Assembly (NCBI RefSeq): GCF_000340965.1
Contig: NZ_ANAY01000034.1
Coordinates: forward strand, 1-64,000
DNA length: 64,000 nucleotides
Source: Nocardiopsis kunsanensis DSM 44524
Lineage (GTDB): Bacteria > Actinomycetota > Actinomycetes > Streptosporangiales > Streptosporangiaceae
Direction: 5' to 3'
The notes under the pieces are model-generated. The model saw only the letters and a program-made list of their open reading frames with translations, was not told the DNA's origin and made no database searches. The translations under genes were made by a program, and so were the position numbers. Of this stretch, positions 47,226 through 58,342 are shown one piece after another; the stretch's first letter is position 1, and each line of letters starts with the position of its first letter.

Positions 47226-49225
47226 GCGTCTCCTCCCCCGTCGTTGTTCTCGTCGGCCTTCGTCCTGCCGTCACTTCCACCCGACAGGTGTGCGTGCACA
47301 GTCTCCGCCAGTTTGGGCCCGATCCCCGGAACTTTCGCGATCTCCTCGGGGGTGGCCCCGGAGAGTTTGCGCACCGAACCGAACCCCTTGATCAGAGCGG
47401 CCCGGCGCGAGGGCCCCAGCCCCTCGATCTCGTCCAGAGCGCTGCCCGTGAGCGCCTTGGCCCGTTTCTGCCGGTGGTAGCGGATCGCGAACCGGTGTGC
47501 CTCGTCACGGACCCGCTGCAGCATGTAGAGCCCCTCCCCGGCCCGCGGCAGGATCACCGGGTCCTCGTCGTCGGGCAACCAGACCTCCTCCAGCCGTTTG
47601 GCCAGACCGCACACCGCGACGTCCTCCACACCGAGCTCGTCCAGGGCGCGCCGGGCCGCCTCGGCCTGGGGACGGGCCCCGTCGACCACCACGAGGTTGG
47701 GCGGGTAGGCGAACTTGCCCGGCGCCGCGTCCTCCCCCTCACGGCGCTCCCCGTGGTCGCCGGACCGGCCCATGTTCGCGACCTCGCCGCTGCGGGAACT
47801 CTCCTCCAGGTAGCGGCGGAACCGGCGGGTGATGACCTCGTGCATGGCAGCGACGTCGTTCTGTCCCCCGCCGCGCACCTGGAAACGCCGGTACTCGGAC
47901 TTGCGGGCCAGACCGTCCTCGAAGACCACCATGGAGGCGACCACGTGCTCGCCCTGGAGGTTGGAGATGTCGTAGCACTCGATGCGCAGCGGCGCCTCGG
48001 GCAGGTCCAGTGCCTCCTGGAGCTCGTTGAGCGCACTGCTGCGGGTGCTCAGGTCGCCGGCGCGATGGGTCTTGTGCCGGGCCAGGGCCTCACGGGCGTT
48101 CTTCTGCACGGTCTCCATCAGCGACTTCTTGTCACCGCGCTGGGGAACCCTGAGGTCGACGTTGGAGCCGCGCCGCTGCGAGAGCCACTCGGCGACGGCG
48201 CGCGTGTCGCCGGGGGCGTGGGAGACCAGGACCTCGCGCGGGACGACGGTGGCCGACTCCTCCCGGTCCTGCTCGTCCTCGTCTCCCCCACCGTCGCCGT
48301 AGAGCTGGCCCAGGAGGGTCTGCACGAGTTCGTCCGTGTCGGCGTCGGTGACCCGGTCGACGACGTAACCGCGCCGGCCGCGGATACGTCCGCCGCGTAC
48401 GTAGAAGATCTGCACGGCCGCCTCGAGCTGGTCCTCGGCCATGGCGATGACGTCGCAGTCGGTGGAGTCGGGCAGCACGACCGCCTGCTTCTCCAGGGCG
48501 GAGCGCAGGGCCGCGATGTCGTCGCGCAGCCGGGCCGCGCGTTCGTACTCCATCTCCTGGGCGGCCTCGCCCATCCGCCCCTCGAGTTCACGGAGGAAGC
48601 GCCCGGTGTCCCCTGCCAGGAAGGAACAGAAGTCGTCGACGAGCCTGCGGTGCTCCTCCGCGCTGACCCGGTCCACACAAGGGGCCACACACTTGCCGAT
48701 GTAGCCCAACAGGCAGGGCCGACCGCTGCTCCGCGCGCTGCGGTAGACCCCGGCCGAACACGTACGCACCGGAAAGACCCGAAGCAACAGGTCGACGGTC
48801 TCGCGGATGGCCCAGGCGTGGGAGTAGGGCCCGAAATAGCGCACACCCTTGCGTTTGGCACCGCGCATGACCTGCACTCGGGGGATCTCCTCGCCGAGGG
48901 TCACCGCGAGGTAGGGGTAGCTCTTGTCGTCGCGGTACTTGATGTTGAACCGGGGATCGTACTGCTTGATCCAGGAGTACTCGAGCTGGAGCGCCTCGAC
49001 CTCGGTACCGACGATGGTCCAGTCGACGTCGGCGGCCGTGGAGACCATCTGCTGCGTGCGCGGGTGCAGCCCGGCGAAGTCGCGGAAGTAGGAGGACAGC
49101 CGCGAGCGCAGGTTCTTCGCCTTGCCCACGTAGATGACGTGGTCGGACGCGTCCTTGAACCTGTAGACCCCCGGGGAGGTCGGGATGCTTCCGGGCGCGG
49201 GACGCAGGTGAGGAGTCGCAGCCAT
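47222..49225 (-). CDS. uvrC: Excinuclease ABC subunit C
   Basis: A 667-residue nuclease making both incisions in nucleotide excision repair. GIY-YIG domain at the N-terminus ([25 protein letters not shown]), a cysteine cluster [13 protein letters not shown], the UVR domain ([20 protein letters not shown]), the RNase H-like endonuclease ([24 protein letters not shown]) and a C-terminal HhH ([16 protein letters not shown]). ATG 49223-49225 fits family length; upstream in-frame codons are not conserved. It heads uvrC-rapZ. Confidence 0.98.
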   Translation of the reverse strand: MAATPHLRPAPGSIPTSPGVYRFKDASDHVIYVGKAKNLRSRLSSYFRDFAGLHPRTQQMVSTAADVDWTIVGTEVEALQLEYSWIKQYDPRFNIKYRDDKSYPYLAVTLGEEIPRVQVMRGAKRKGVRYFGPYSHAWAIRETVDLLLRVFPVRTCSAGVYRSARSSGRPCLLGYIGKCVAPCVDRVSAEEHRRLVDDFCSFLAGDTGRFLRELEGRMGEAAQEMEYERAARLRDDIAALRSALEKQAVVLPDSTDCDVIAMAEDQLEAAVQIFYVRGGRIRGRRGYVVDRVTDADTDELVQTLLGQLYGDGGGDEDEQDREESATVVPREVLVSHAPGDTRAVAEWLSQRRGSNVDLRVPQRGDKKSLMETVQKNAREALARHKTHRAGDLSTRSSALNELQEALDLPEAPLRIECYDISNLQGEHVVASMVVFEDGLARKSEYRRFQVRGGGQNDVAAMHEVITRRFRRYLEESSRSGEVANMGRSGDHGERREGEDAAPGKFAYPPNLVVVDGARPQAEAARRALDELGVEDVAVCGLAKRLEEVWLPDDEDPVILPRAGEGLYMLQRVRDEAHRFAIRYHRQKRAKALTGSALDEIEGLGPSRRAALIKGFGSVRKLSGATPEEIAKVPGIGPKLAETVHAHLSGGSDGRTKADENNDGGGDA

Positions 49226-49394
49226 GCCCCCATTCTGGTCGCTCCCTGGGACATACGGCCACCGGCGCCGCACACTTCACACTGCCGTGGCCGGTCCGGG
49301 GCGTTTTCCACGGCCACCGCCCGGGTCCGGAAGCCGCGCTCCACCCTGGACCCGACGCTCTCACCCCAGAGCAGGTAGCACAAACGTCACAATT

Positions 49395-49410
49395 GAGTAT
49401 CTGGATACTC
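49395..49410. promoter_or_regulatory. Perfect inverted repeat between uvrC and mscS
   Basis: GAGTATC TG GATACTC, a perfect 7-bp inverted repeat with a 2-base centre, in AT-rich DNA between the divergent uvrC and mscS genes, 60 bases before mscS. It does not match the LexA consensus. Likely an operator for an unidentified dimeric regulator. Confidence 0.5.
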
Positions 49411-49469
49411 TAGTTTGGTCGGGTACACAGAACAGCCCGACATGAACGACACAAGGGGGCCATTTCACC

Positions 49470-50624
49470 GTGGAACCGAAGCACTGGATCACGCTCGGCA
49501 TAGCCGTCGGGATCGCCGTTCTCCTGGTGGCGGCCGCGCACTGGGTGCTCCGGCACCATCTCGCCAAACAATGGAACCTGGCGGAGTTCATCGTCAACCG
49601 GACGAAGGTCAGCGCCTACACCGCCGCGGCCGTGGTCGGCGCCAACCTGGCCCTTCCCAAACGCGAGGACGTGGACTCGGCCACCTACTCGACCATCAAC
49701 CACGTGATGGTCATCCTGATGATCGCCACGCTCACCGCGTTCGGCATCGCTGTGGCCTACGCGGCCACCGACACGATCCTGGCCCGCCTGAACCAGACCA
49801 ACACCGACGCCGACCGCCGTGCGCGCCGGTTGAAGACCCAGGTGCGGCTGCTGCGCCGGGTCATCACCTCCATCATCGTCACCCTGGCCGTGGCCGCCAT
49901 CCTCTTCACCTTCGACGAGATCCAGGCGCTCGGGGCAGGGCTCCTGGCTTCGGCCGGTGTACTCGGCATCGTCGCCGGTGTGGCCGCCCAGTCCACGCTC
50001 GGCAACCTGTTCGCCGGACTCCAGCTCGCCTTCAGCGACGCCCTGCGCCTGGGCGACGTGGTCGTGGTCGAGGGGGAATGGGGCCGGGTCGAGGAACTCA
50101 GCCTGGTCAACGTCACCATCAAGATCTGGGACGAGCGCCACCTCGTGGTACCGGTCTCCAACTTCACCACCACCAGTTTCGAGAACTGGACCAAGCAGGG
50201 CACCAACATCACCGCCAAGGTGGTCTTCCCGCTGGACTGGCAGGTGCCGGTCCAGGAGATGCGCGAGGAAGCCGGCCGGATCATCACCTCCAGCGAACAC
50301 TGGGACGGCCGGCAGTGGTCCTGCCAGGTCGTGGACATCGCCGAGACCGGCGAGGTCATGGTGCGTGTGGTCGCCTCCGCTTCCCACACCGACAGCCAGT
50401 GGTTCATCTCCTGCGAGATCCGGGAGCACCTGGTCGCTTGGCTGGCCGAGAACTACCCCGAGTCCCTGCCGCGCAAGCGCACCGAGTTCGTCGCAGACTC
50501 CTCCGAGGAGAGCGAGTACGCCTCGCAGTACCCCACCTCGGCCTTCCGCCGTGTCGGGGCCGGTGCAGCGGCGGTCGCGGGCGAGAAGAACGGTATGGCC
50601 GGGGGCGATCCCGGAGAGGCCTGA
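49470..50624 (+). CDS. MscS-family mechanosensitive channel
   Basis: A 384-residue membrane protein. Three to four helices lead into the pore helix and MscS beta domain: AGLLASAGVLGIVAGVAAQSTLGNLFAGLQLAFSDALRLGDVVVVEGEWGRVEELSLVNVTIKIWDERHLVVPVSNF is the family hallmark. The C-terminus is a soluble cage domain and a Ser/Glu tail. It opens under membrane tension to release solutes in osmotic downshock. GTG 49470 has GGGGG nine bases upstream. Terminator follows. Confidence 0.93.
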   Translation: MEPKHWITLGIAVGIAVLLVAAAHWVLRHHLAKQWNLAEFIVNRTKVSAYTAAAVVGANLALPKREDVDSATYSTINHVMVILMIATLTAFGIAVAYAATDTILARLNQTNTDADRRARRLKTQVRLLRRVITSIIVTLAVAAILFTFDEIQALGAGLLASAGVLGIVAGVAAQSTLGNLFAGLQLAFSDALRLGDVVVVEGEWGRVEELSLVNVTIKIWDERHLVVPVSNFTTTSFENWTKQGTNITAKVVFPLDWQVPVQEMREEAGRIITSSEHWDGRQWSCQVVDIAETGEVMVRVVASASHTDSQWFISCEIREHLVAWLAENYPESLPRKRTEFVADSSEESEYASQYPTSAFRRVGAGAAAVAGEKNGMAGGDPGEA

Positions 50625-50660
50625 CCCCTCCGCCCCTCCCTCAGCAGTCCCCCACACGTA

Positions 50661-50695
50661 CGGGGCGCACGGAACCGGGAGTTCCGTGCGCCCCG
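50661..50695. terminator. Bidirectional hairpin terminator
   Basis: Perfect 14-bp stem CGGGGCGCACGGAA / TTCCGTGCGCCCCG with 7-base loop, between the convergent mscS and Rieske genes. Confidence 0.9.
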
Positions 50696-50704
50696 TTCGT
50701 TCGT

Positions 50705-51100
50705 CTACTCCTCGTCGAGCACGATGTCGGTACCCTGGACGGTCACCGTGAACGCCGCCAACGGCTCCTGCGCGGGACCGGTCACCGGCTCACCGGTGGC
50801 GTAGTCGAACTTGCTGCCGTGGCACAGGCAATGGATGAGCTCCTCCTGGATCTCCTGCACCGTGCACCCGCCATGGGTGCAGGAGGCGCTGAAGGCCTTG
50901 TACTCACCCTTCTCCGGCTGGGTCACCACGAGCTTGCTCTGATCGAAGACCGCTCCCCCGCCCTCGGGTACGTCGTCGGTACTGCCCACGACCTGCCCGC
51001 GGCGGATGTCCTGCGGCGCGGGCGGTTCTCCCCCGCACGCACTCACGGCCCCCACCGCGGCGACCGTCCCCGCAGCGCCGAACAGGCTGCGCCTGCCCAT
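50705..51100 (-). CDS. Rieske [2Fe-2S] lipoprotein, Tat-exported
   Basis: A 131-residue protein. The signal MGRRSLFGAAGTVAAVGAVSACGG has a twin-arginine start and a lipobox (AVSAC), so it should be exported folded by Tat and anchored by lipid. The cluster ligands are in SCTHGGCTV and CLCHGSKFD. It is a small stand-alone Rieske protein, not the QcrA subunit (no three-helix anchor). Its electron partner is unknown. ATG 51098-51100 preserves the signal; a GTG about 11 codons upstream is possible. Confidence 0.9.
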   Translation of the reverse strand: MGRRSLFGAAGTVAAVGAVSACGGEPPAPQDIRRGQVVGSTDDVPEGGGAVFDQSKLVVTQPEKGEYKAFSASCTHGGCTVQEIQEELIHCLCHGSKFDYATGEPVTGPAQEPLAAFTVTVQGTDIVLDEE

Positions 51101-51239
51101 CGCGCACCCGCACGTCCTCTCACCGGCCACGTCAGAACGCTCCTCACCTGCGCCGAAAACTTCAACTACAAACCGTAGTACGTCCGTCGGACCGGTTCGA
51201 CTCGGGTACGCGGTCTGCGACGCGTCCTCAGCCAGACCC

Positions 51240-51542
51240 TCAGCCCGGTGCCCGTTCCTCGTTCCGAGCGCAGTGCGGCGGCACCAGGGCGTCGCGGACC
51301 CGGCGCCAGTCCACCCCGGACAGGCCCAGCGCACCGAGATCCTCCACGACCGCACGGATGGACCTCAGGTCCGACTCGTCGGTGATCTCGGTCCCGTCGT
51401 CGCGGTGGCCGGAGACCAGATCGGTGACGTAGCGACGCAGAGGCTCGAGCCCGTTCTGAGCGGCGGACCGTGCGCGCGTGTGCCAGCGTGCGTCGTGCGG
51501 GATCCAACCGGTGATGACCTCGGTCGGCTCGGGCGTGTCCAT
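51240..51542 (-). CDS. Small hypothetical protein
   Basis: A 100-residue soluble protein, MDTPEPTEVITGWIPHDARWHTRARS..., ending in ALVPPHCARNEERAPG. No recognised family or motif. It lies between the Rieske gene and uvrA on the same strand; no clear ribosome site. Reality supported by sensible amino-acid composition only. Confidence 0.5.
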   Translation of the reverse strand: MDTPEPTEVITGWIPHDARWHTRARSAAQNGLEPLRRYVTDLVSGHRDDGTEITDESDLRSIRAVVEDLGALGLSGVDWRRVRDALVPPHCARNEERAPG

Positions 51543-51630
51543 GCAGGGACATTAACAGGGCGCAGGCACCGCGATGCCCTGTGCACAAGGATTCCCGCCC
51601 CGCGGCCGCAGCCGTCGGGGCGGGCCGGGC

Positions 51631-54468
<2,838 letters not shown>

Positions 54469-54780
54469 CGAGTGAGACATCCTTCGGCTTGAGCGCACAG
54501 GAGGCGGGCTCGCCGCGGCGACGGCCGGCCCGAGTAGCGTGGCGGCACGGCGGTCGAACTGCTCCCTGACGTACCCGCGCGACCGTGCGTAGGGACCGGT
54601 CGCCGTTCGGGCGGATGGAGGGTGACGCGCCTGTGGGTCCGTCCGCCCAGCCTAACGACGGGTGGGGACACTTTCTTCCCGGGCGGGAAGAGACAACACA
54701 GCCTTCCCACGCGCGAAGGGGCCGCATCCCCGGACGGGAAGTGGCGGCACCCCGTCCGCGTCACCGCGAGGAGTACCGCC
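54469..54780 (-). other. Long untranslated leader of uvrA
   Basis: From the promoter at 54781-54808 to the start codon there are about 305 bases without a clear gene. A hairpin TCTTCCC / GGGAAGA (54674-54691) and other short GC repeats lie in it. Attenuation or an unrecognised small leader peptide is possible; nothing definite is seen. Confidence 0.4.
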
Positions 54781-54808
54781 ACTATAGACGAACACCCGTT
54801 CGAGTTCA
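54781..54808 (-). promoter_or_regulatory. uvrA promoter with LexA (SOS) box
   Basis: On the minus strand the -10 TATAGT (54781-54786) is preceded by the palindrome CGAACGGGTGTTCG (54789-54802), which has the CGAAC-N4-GTTCG form of the Gram-positive LexA box. The box fills the -35/-10 spacer; a weak -35 (CTGAAC) lies 17 bases from the -10. LexA bound here would block uvrA until DNA damage. Confidence 0.7.
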
Positions 54809-54855
54809 GCCGTTCCGGGTGGAACACCGCGAAGTATCCGCGGCCTCCCGGGCGC

Positions 54856-55872
54856 TCAGGAGCGGTCGGAGGCCGGGCGGGAGCGCTCCAGCTCCTCCGC
54901 ACGGCGCTTGTCGATACCGCTCTTGACGAGGCTGCCGGCCACGGTGATGCCCATGACCCCGAGGATGACCGTCAGCGAGAGGCCGATACCGACCTCGGGC
55001 ACCGCCACCCCGTTCTCGTGCAGGGCGTGCAGGATCATCTTGGCGCCGATGAACAGCATGATCGCCGACAGGCCCCAGCTGATGTAGGCCAGGCGGTCCA
55101 TCAGCCCGGCCAGCAGGAAGTAGAGCTGGCGCAGCCCCATCAGGGCGAAGGCGTTGGCGGTGAAGACGATGTAGGCGTCCTGGGTCAGGCCGAAGATCGC
55201 CGGGATCGAGTCCACCGCGAAGACCAGGTCGATCACACCGATCGCGACGATGACCAGCAGCATCGGCGTGATGTAGCGGATCCCGTCGAGCTTCACGGTC
55301 ATCTTGGCACCGTGGTAGTCCTCGGTGACCGGCCAGAAACGCTTGATGAAGCGCACGACGGCGTTCTGCGAGAAGTCCTTCTCGTCCTCGTCGCCCTTCA
55401 CGTGGTCGCGCACGATCTTGTACGCGGTCCAGATGAGGAAGGCACCGAAGAGGTAGAAGACCTCACTCCAGGCGTTGATGACCTGAGCACCCAGGACGAT
55501 GAAGACACCGCGCATCACGATGGCGATGACGATGCCCACGAGCAGAACCTCGTGCTGGTACCTGTGCGGCACGGCGAAAGCGCTGATCAACAGGTAGAAC
55601 ACGAACAGGTTGTCGATGCTCAAGCTCTTCTCGGTCACGAACCCGGCGAAGTACTCCGCGCCGGCGGTCGTCCCGCCGAAGTACATGAGGCCGAAACCGA
55701 ACACCACTGCGAGGGCGATGTAGAAGACCGCCCACCACGCGGCCTGACGCATCCCGAATTCGCTCGGGCCCTTCGTCTTGCTCCACGGGCGGTCGACGAT
55801 GACGAGGTCCAGTGCCAAGACGGCGACCATCGCGCCGATGGTCACGGCCCAGACCCACAAGGGAACGTTCAC
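54856..55872 (-). CDS. terC: TerC-family membrane protein (putative Mn2+ exporter)
   Basis: A 338-residue protein with about nine helices. MVAVLALDLVIVDRP, the EKSLSIDNLFVFYLLIS segment and the acidic helix VIDLVFAVDSIPAIFGLTQDAYIVFTANAFALMGLRQLYFLL are TerC hallmarks (acidic residues in helices 2 and 6). Members act in metal homeostasis, notably manganese export, and metallation of exported proteins. GTG 55870-55872 is preceded by GGAGGAG. The upstream leader looks like a yybP-ykoY manganese riboswitch, which supports a manganese role here. Confidence 0.95.
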   Translation of the reverse strand: MNVPLWVWAVTIGAMVAVLALDLVIVDRPWSKTKGPSEFGMRQAAWWAVFYIALAVVFGFGLMYFGGTTAGAEYFAGFVTEKSLSIDNLFVFYLLISAFAVPHRYQHEVLLVGIVIAIVMRGVFIVLGAQVINAWSEVFYLFGAFLIWTAYKIVRDHVKGDEDEKDFSQNAVVRFIKRFWPVTEDYHGAKMTVKLDGIRYITPMLLVIVAIGVIDLVFAVDSIPAIFGLTQDAYIVFTANAFALMGLRQLYFLLAGLMDRLAYISWGLSAIMLFIGAKMILHALHENGVAVPEVGIGLSLTVILGVMGITVAGSLVKSGIDKRRAEELERSRPASDRS

Positions 55873-55924
55873 GGGTGTCTACTCCTCCGGTGTGAGTGCG
55901 CGCGAGCGTTGTGCACGCACGACG

Positions 55925-56045
55925 AACAACCGGAGGTCTCTCCCGCCCGTGCCCCGGGGGCTCGGACCGACGGAACCGGGAACACGTCCTTGTGCTCCGT
56001 GATGACGGCGCCGCCGCGGTAGGGATACTCCCCTCGCGTACTGAA
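55925..56045 (-). promoter_or_regulatory. yybP-ykoY-like (Mn2+) riboswitch upstream of terC
   Basis: In the minus-strand leader, in order: GGGGAGTA (56026-56033), CGTCATCACGG (55997-56007), a GC-rich arm, and GAGACC (55935-55940). These match conserved elements of the yybP-ykoY aptamer (GGGGAGUA..., CGUCA, GAGACC), which controls TerC-type genes in response to Mn2+. Just after GAGACC, CCTCCGGT (55929-55936) is the exact complement of ACCGGAGG (55884-55891), the terC ribosome site. In the unbound state it could hide the site. Confidence 0.75.
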
Positions 56046-56162
56046 TTGCGGCCACGACCGCCGTACCGGCAGTCGTGGACCGGCTCCAAGCATGCCATCA
56101 AATCGTGTTCCGAGGAAGTCGGTCCGCAGTGGCATCGGTCGCGCCGCACGGCCACCCTCGGA

Positions 56163-57245
56163 TCACCATGCCGCAACACCCGTGTAGGCCTTCAACGCCG
56201 CCTCGACGGCGTCCTCCTCCGTGGGCAGCGCCTCGGCGGCCTCACGCGAGCGTCTGCGCAGGTCGTCGGCGAGACCGGCATCGTCCAGGACCCGGCCCAC
56301 CGCGGCCGCGAGCGCCTCCGGATCGCCCGGGGGCACCAGCACCGCAGTACCCGAGTACAGCTCGGGGATACCGCCCACCCGGGTGGAGACCACGGGAAGA
56401 CCTGCCCGGAGCGCCTCCATGACGACCAGGGAGGAGCCCTCCCACCGGCTGGTGAGACAGAACACGTCGGCGGCGGCGAGCAGGTCGGCCACGTCGGTGC
56501 GGTGTCCGAGCATGCGCACGTCGGCGTCGAGCTCGGCAGCGGTGTCGTGCAGACTCCCCCACAGCGGGCCGTCCCCGGCGATGGCGATGACGGGCTCGGG
56601 ACGGCGGTCGGCGATGGCGGGAACGGCGGCCAGGAGGGTGTCCAGACCCTTCCGCTCGACGAGGCGTCCGATGGTCAGCACCAGCGGCCGCTCGGGCAGT
56701 ACCGCGAGGTCGGTGCGGGTGTGCTCTCGCCCGTTGAGGGCCGGACCGAGGTCGGGGGCGGCCACCACCGCCAGGCGCGTGTCGCGTGCCCCGGCCGCGC
56801 CCAGGCGTTCGACCAGGTCGCCGGAGACACCGAGGCACAGGTCGGCACGGCGGGCCACGACCTTCTCCAGGAACGAGTGGGCCACCGCGCGCACCCCGGA
56901 GACCTCGGTCGGAGCGTTGTGCACGGTCACCACGAGGGGCCCGACCCCGGCCAGCGCACACAGACCCCCGGCCCGGACCCCGTGCGCATGGACGACGTCG
57001 GCGCTGCGCAGCAAGGCGCGCAGCCGTAGCACGGTCCCGGCGTCACCCGGCTCGGGGTCGGCACCGATGGGGACCGGGGAAAAACGCAACCCAGCTTCGG
57101 TGAAGCCGACCTCCCGCTCGGTCTCGGCCGGGCCGACCACCACCACCCGATGGCCCCGGGCCGCCAGGCCCGTCCCGAGCGAGCGCACGTGCCTGTCCGA
57201 CCCCCCACCGCTGGTTCCCACCACCAGCGCGATCCTGGCGTTCAC
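56163..57245 (-). CDS. Glycosyltransferase family 4 protein
   Basis: A 360-residue GT-B glycosyltransferase. The N-terminal Rossmann part is GTSGGGSDRHVRSLGTGLAARGH; DVVHAHGVRAGGLCAL lies in the acceptor lobe. The donor lobe has VLTIGRLVERKGLDTLL, RTDVADLLAAADVFCLTSRWEGSSLVVMEALRAGLPVVSTRVGGIPEL, the GT4 E-x7-E motif. Donor and acceptor unknown. GTG overlaps the upstream stop (GTGA), in an operon with the MctB-like gene and steA. Confidence 0.93.
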   Translation of the reverse strand: MNARIALVVGTSGGGSDRHVRSLGTGLAARGHRVVVVGPAETEREVGFTEAGLRFSPVPIGADPEPGDAGTVLRLRALLRSADVVHAHGVRAGGLCALAGVGPLVVTVHNAPTEVSGVRAVAHSFLEKVVARRADLCLGVSGDLVERLGAAGARDTRLAVVAAPDLGPALNGREHTRTDLAVLPERPLVLTIGRLVERKGLDTLLAAVPAIADRRPEPVIAIAGDGPLWGSLHDTAAELDADVRMLGHRTDVADLLAAADVFCLTSRWEGSSLVVMEALRAGLPVVSTRVGGIPELYSGTAVLVPPGDPEALAAAVGRVLDDAGLADDLRRRSREAAEALPTEEDAVEAALKAYTGVAAW

Positions 57246-58342
57246 CGTTCCCCCTCCGTGTTCGCTCTCGTCCCCAGTGCCTCCGGCAGCGGGTCGGGCA
57301 GGAACCCCTCGGTGCCCTCACCGATACCGAAGGAACCGCCCCGGCCCTGGGCGTGGGCCGACAGTGCCAGCACGGTGACCACATCGCCGACGGTGCGTCC
57401 GGCCACGTCCACGGTGCTGTAAGCAGACCGCCCCTCGCGGGCCTGTGCGAGTACACGGCCCTGCTCCGCGGAGGAGGGCCCGCCCGCGAGCACGGTCGGG
57501 CCCACGGATGCGTGCAGGGCTCCGGTGAGGGCCTCCAGGGCAGTACCCACGGTCTGCCCCTCACCGCCCTGCCCGGCCCCCTCCCCGGCGGGGGCGACCA
57601 CGACGAGTGCGTCGGCGGCCCCGGCGGGCTCGCCCGTGACGGTGAGCAGGTCGGCCTCGGCGAAGGCGGACAGGACCGCCTGGGCGTCGTACCCGTTGCC
57701 GGGATCGCCACCGTCGTCGCCGCCGGGGCCCGCGTCATCGGAGGACTCGCCCTCGCCGTCGTCGACAGGGGTGTCCCGGTCCTCGGGAACGGCGTCCGGG
57801 CCCTGCCCGGCAGCGGAGCCCTCCCCGGAGGCACTCTCCGCCTCGTCCGGGACGGCCAGGACACGGCCGAGCTCCGTACCGGCCTTGGTGTGGGGACCAC
57901 CGGAGAGGCGTTCGGCCACGGGTGAGACCTGCACGGCGAGTTCGTCGACGAACGTGGCGTTGCTCTGTTCCAGGAACCCCTCCGCCAGGTCGACACGGCC
58001 CTCCACGGTCCCGCCGGCCTGCTCCACACGCCGCTCCAGGGAAGCGAGCACCTCCCCGTCGGCCCCGGGCGCGGCGACCCCGACCACCCCCACACCCCGG
58101 AGACGGCCCCGAAGCATGTCCTCGGCAGCGGCGTCGACCATCTCGTCCGCGCCCTCCCCGAGCCGCTCGGACACCTCGTGTTCGGTGCGCAGGTCCGCGC
58201 TCCGGCCGCGCAGTTCGTCCGCCTCGGACTCCAGGGCCTCCAGCAACGGCCCCTGGAGCACGGTCGATCCCAGGGCCAGCCCCACGGTCAGCGCCAGGAA
58301 CACCGCGATGGTGGAAACAAGGTGGTAGCGGAAGTCGATCAC
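57242..58342 (-). CDS. MctB-like copper transporter family protein
   Basis: A 366-residue protein starting VIDFRYHLVSTIAVFLALTVGLALGSTVLQGPLL, a single N-terminal helix followed by a coiled-coil stretch (LESEADELRGRSADLRTEHE). It matches the DUF3186/MctB family, named from a mycobacterial channel linked to copper. The middle (about 190-240) is an acidic Gly/Asp/Ser insert. In actinobacteria it is coupled to steA, as here: GTG 58340-58342 overlaps the steA stop. A cell-division or envelope role is as likely as copper transport. Confidence 0.88.
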   Translation of the reverse strand: MIDFRYHLVSTIAVFLALTVGLALGSTVLQGPLLEALESEADELRGRSADLRTEHEVSERLGEGADEMVDAAAEDMLRGRLRGVGVVGVAAPGADGEVLASLERRVEQAGGTVEGRVDLAEGFLEQSNATFVDELAVQVSPVAERLSGGPHTKAGTELGRVLAVPDEAESASGEGSAAGQGPDAVPEDRDTPVDDGEGESSDDAGPGGDDGGDPGNGYDAQAVLSAFAEADLLTVTGEPAGAADALVVVAPAGEGAGQGGEGQTVGTALEALTGALHASVGPTVLAGGPSSAEQGRVLAQAREGRSAYSTVDVAGRTVGDVVTVLALSAHAQGRGGSFGIGEGTEGFLPDPLPEALGTRANTEGER

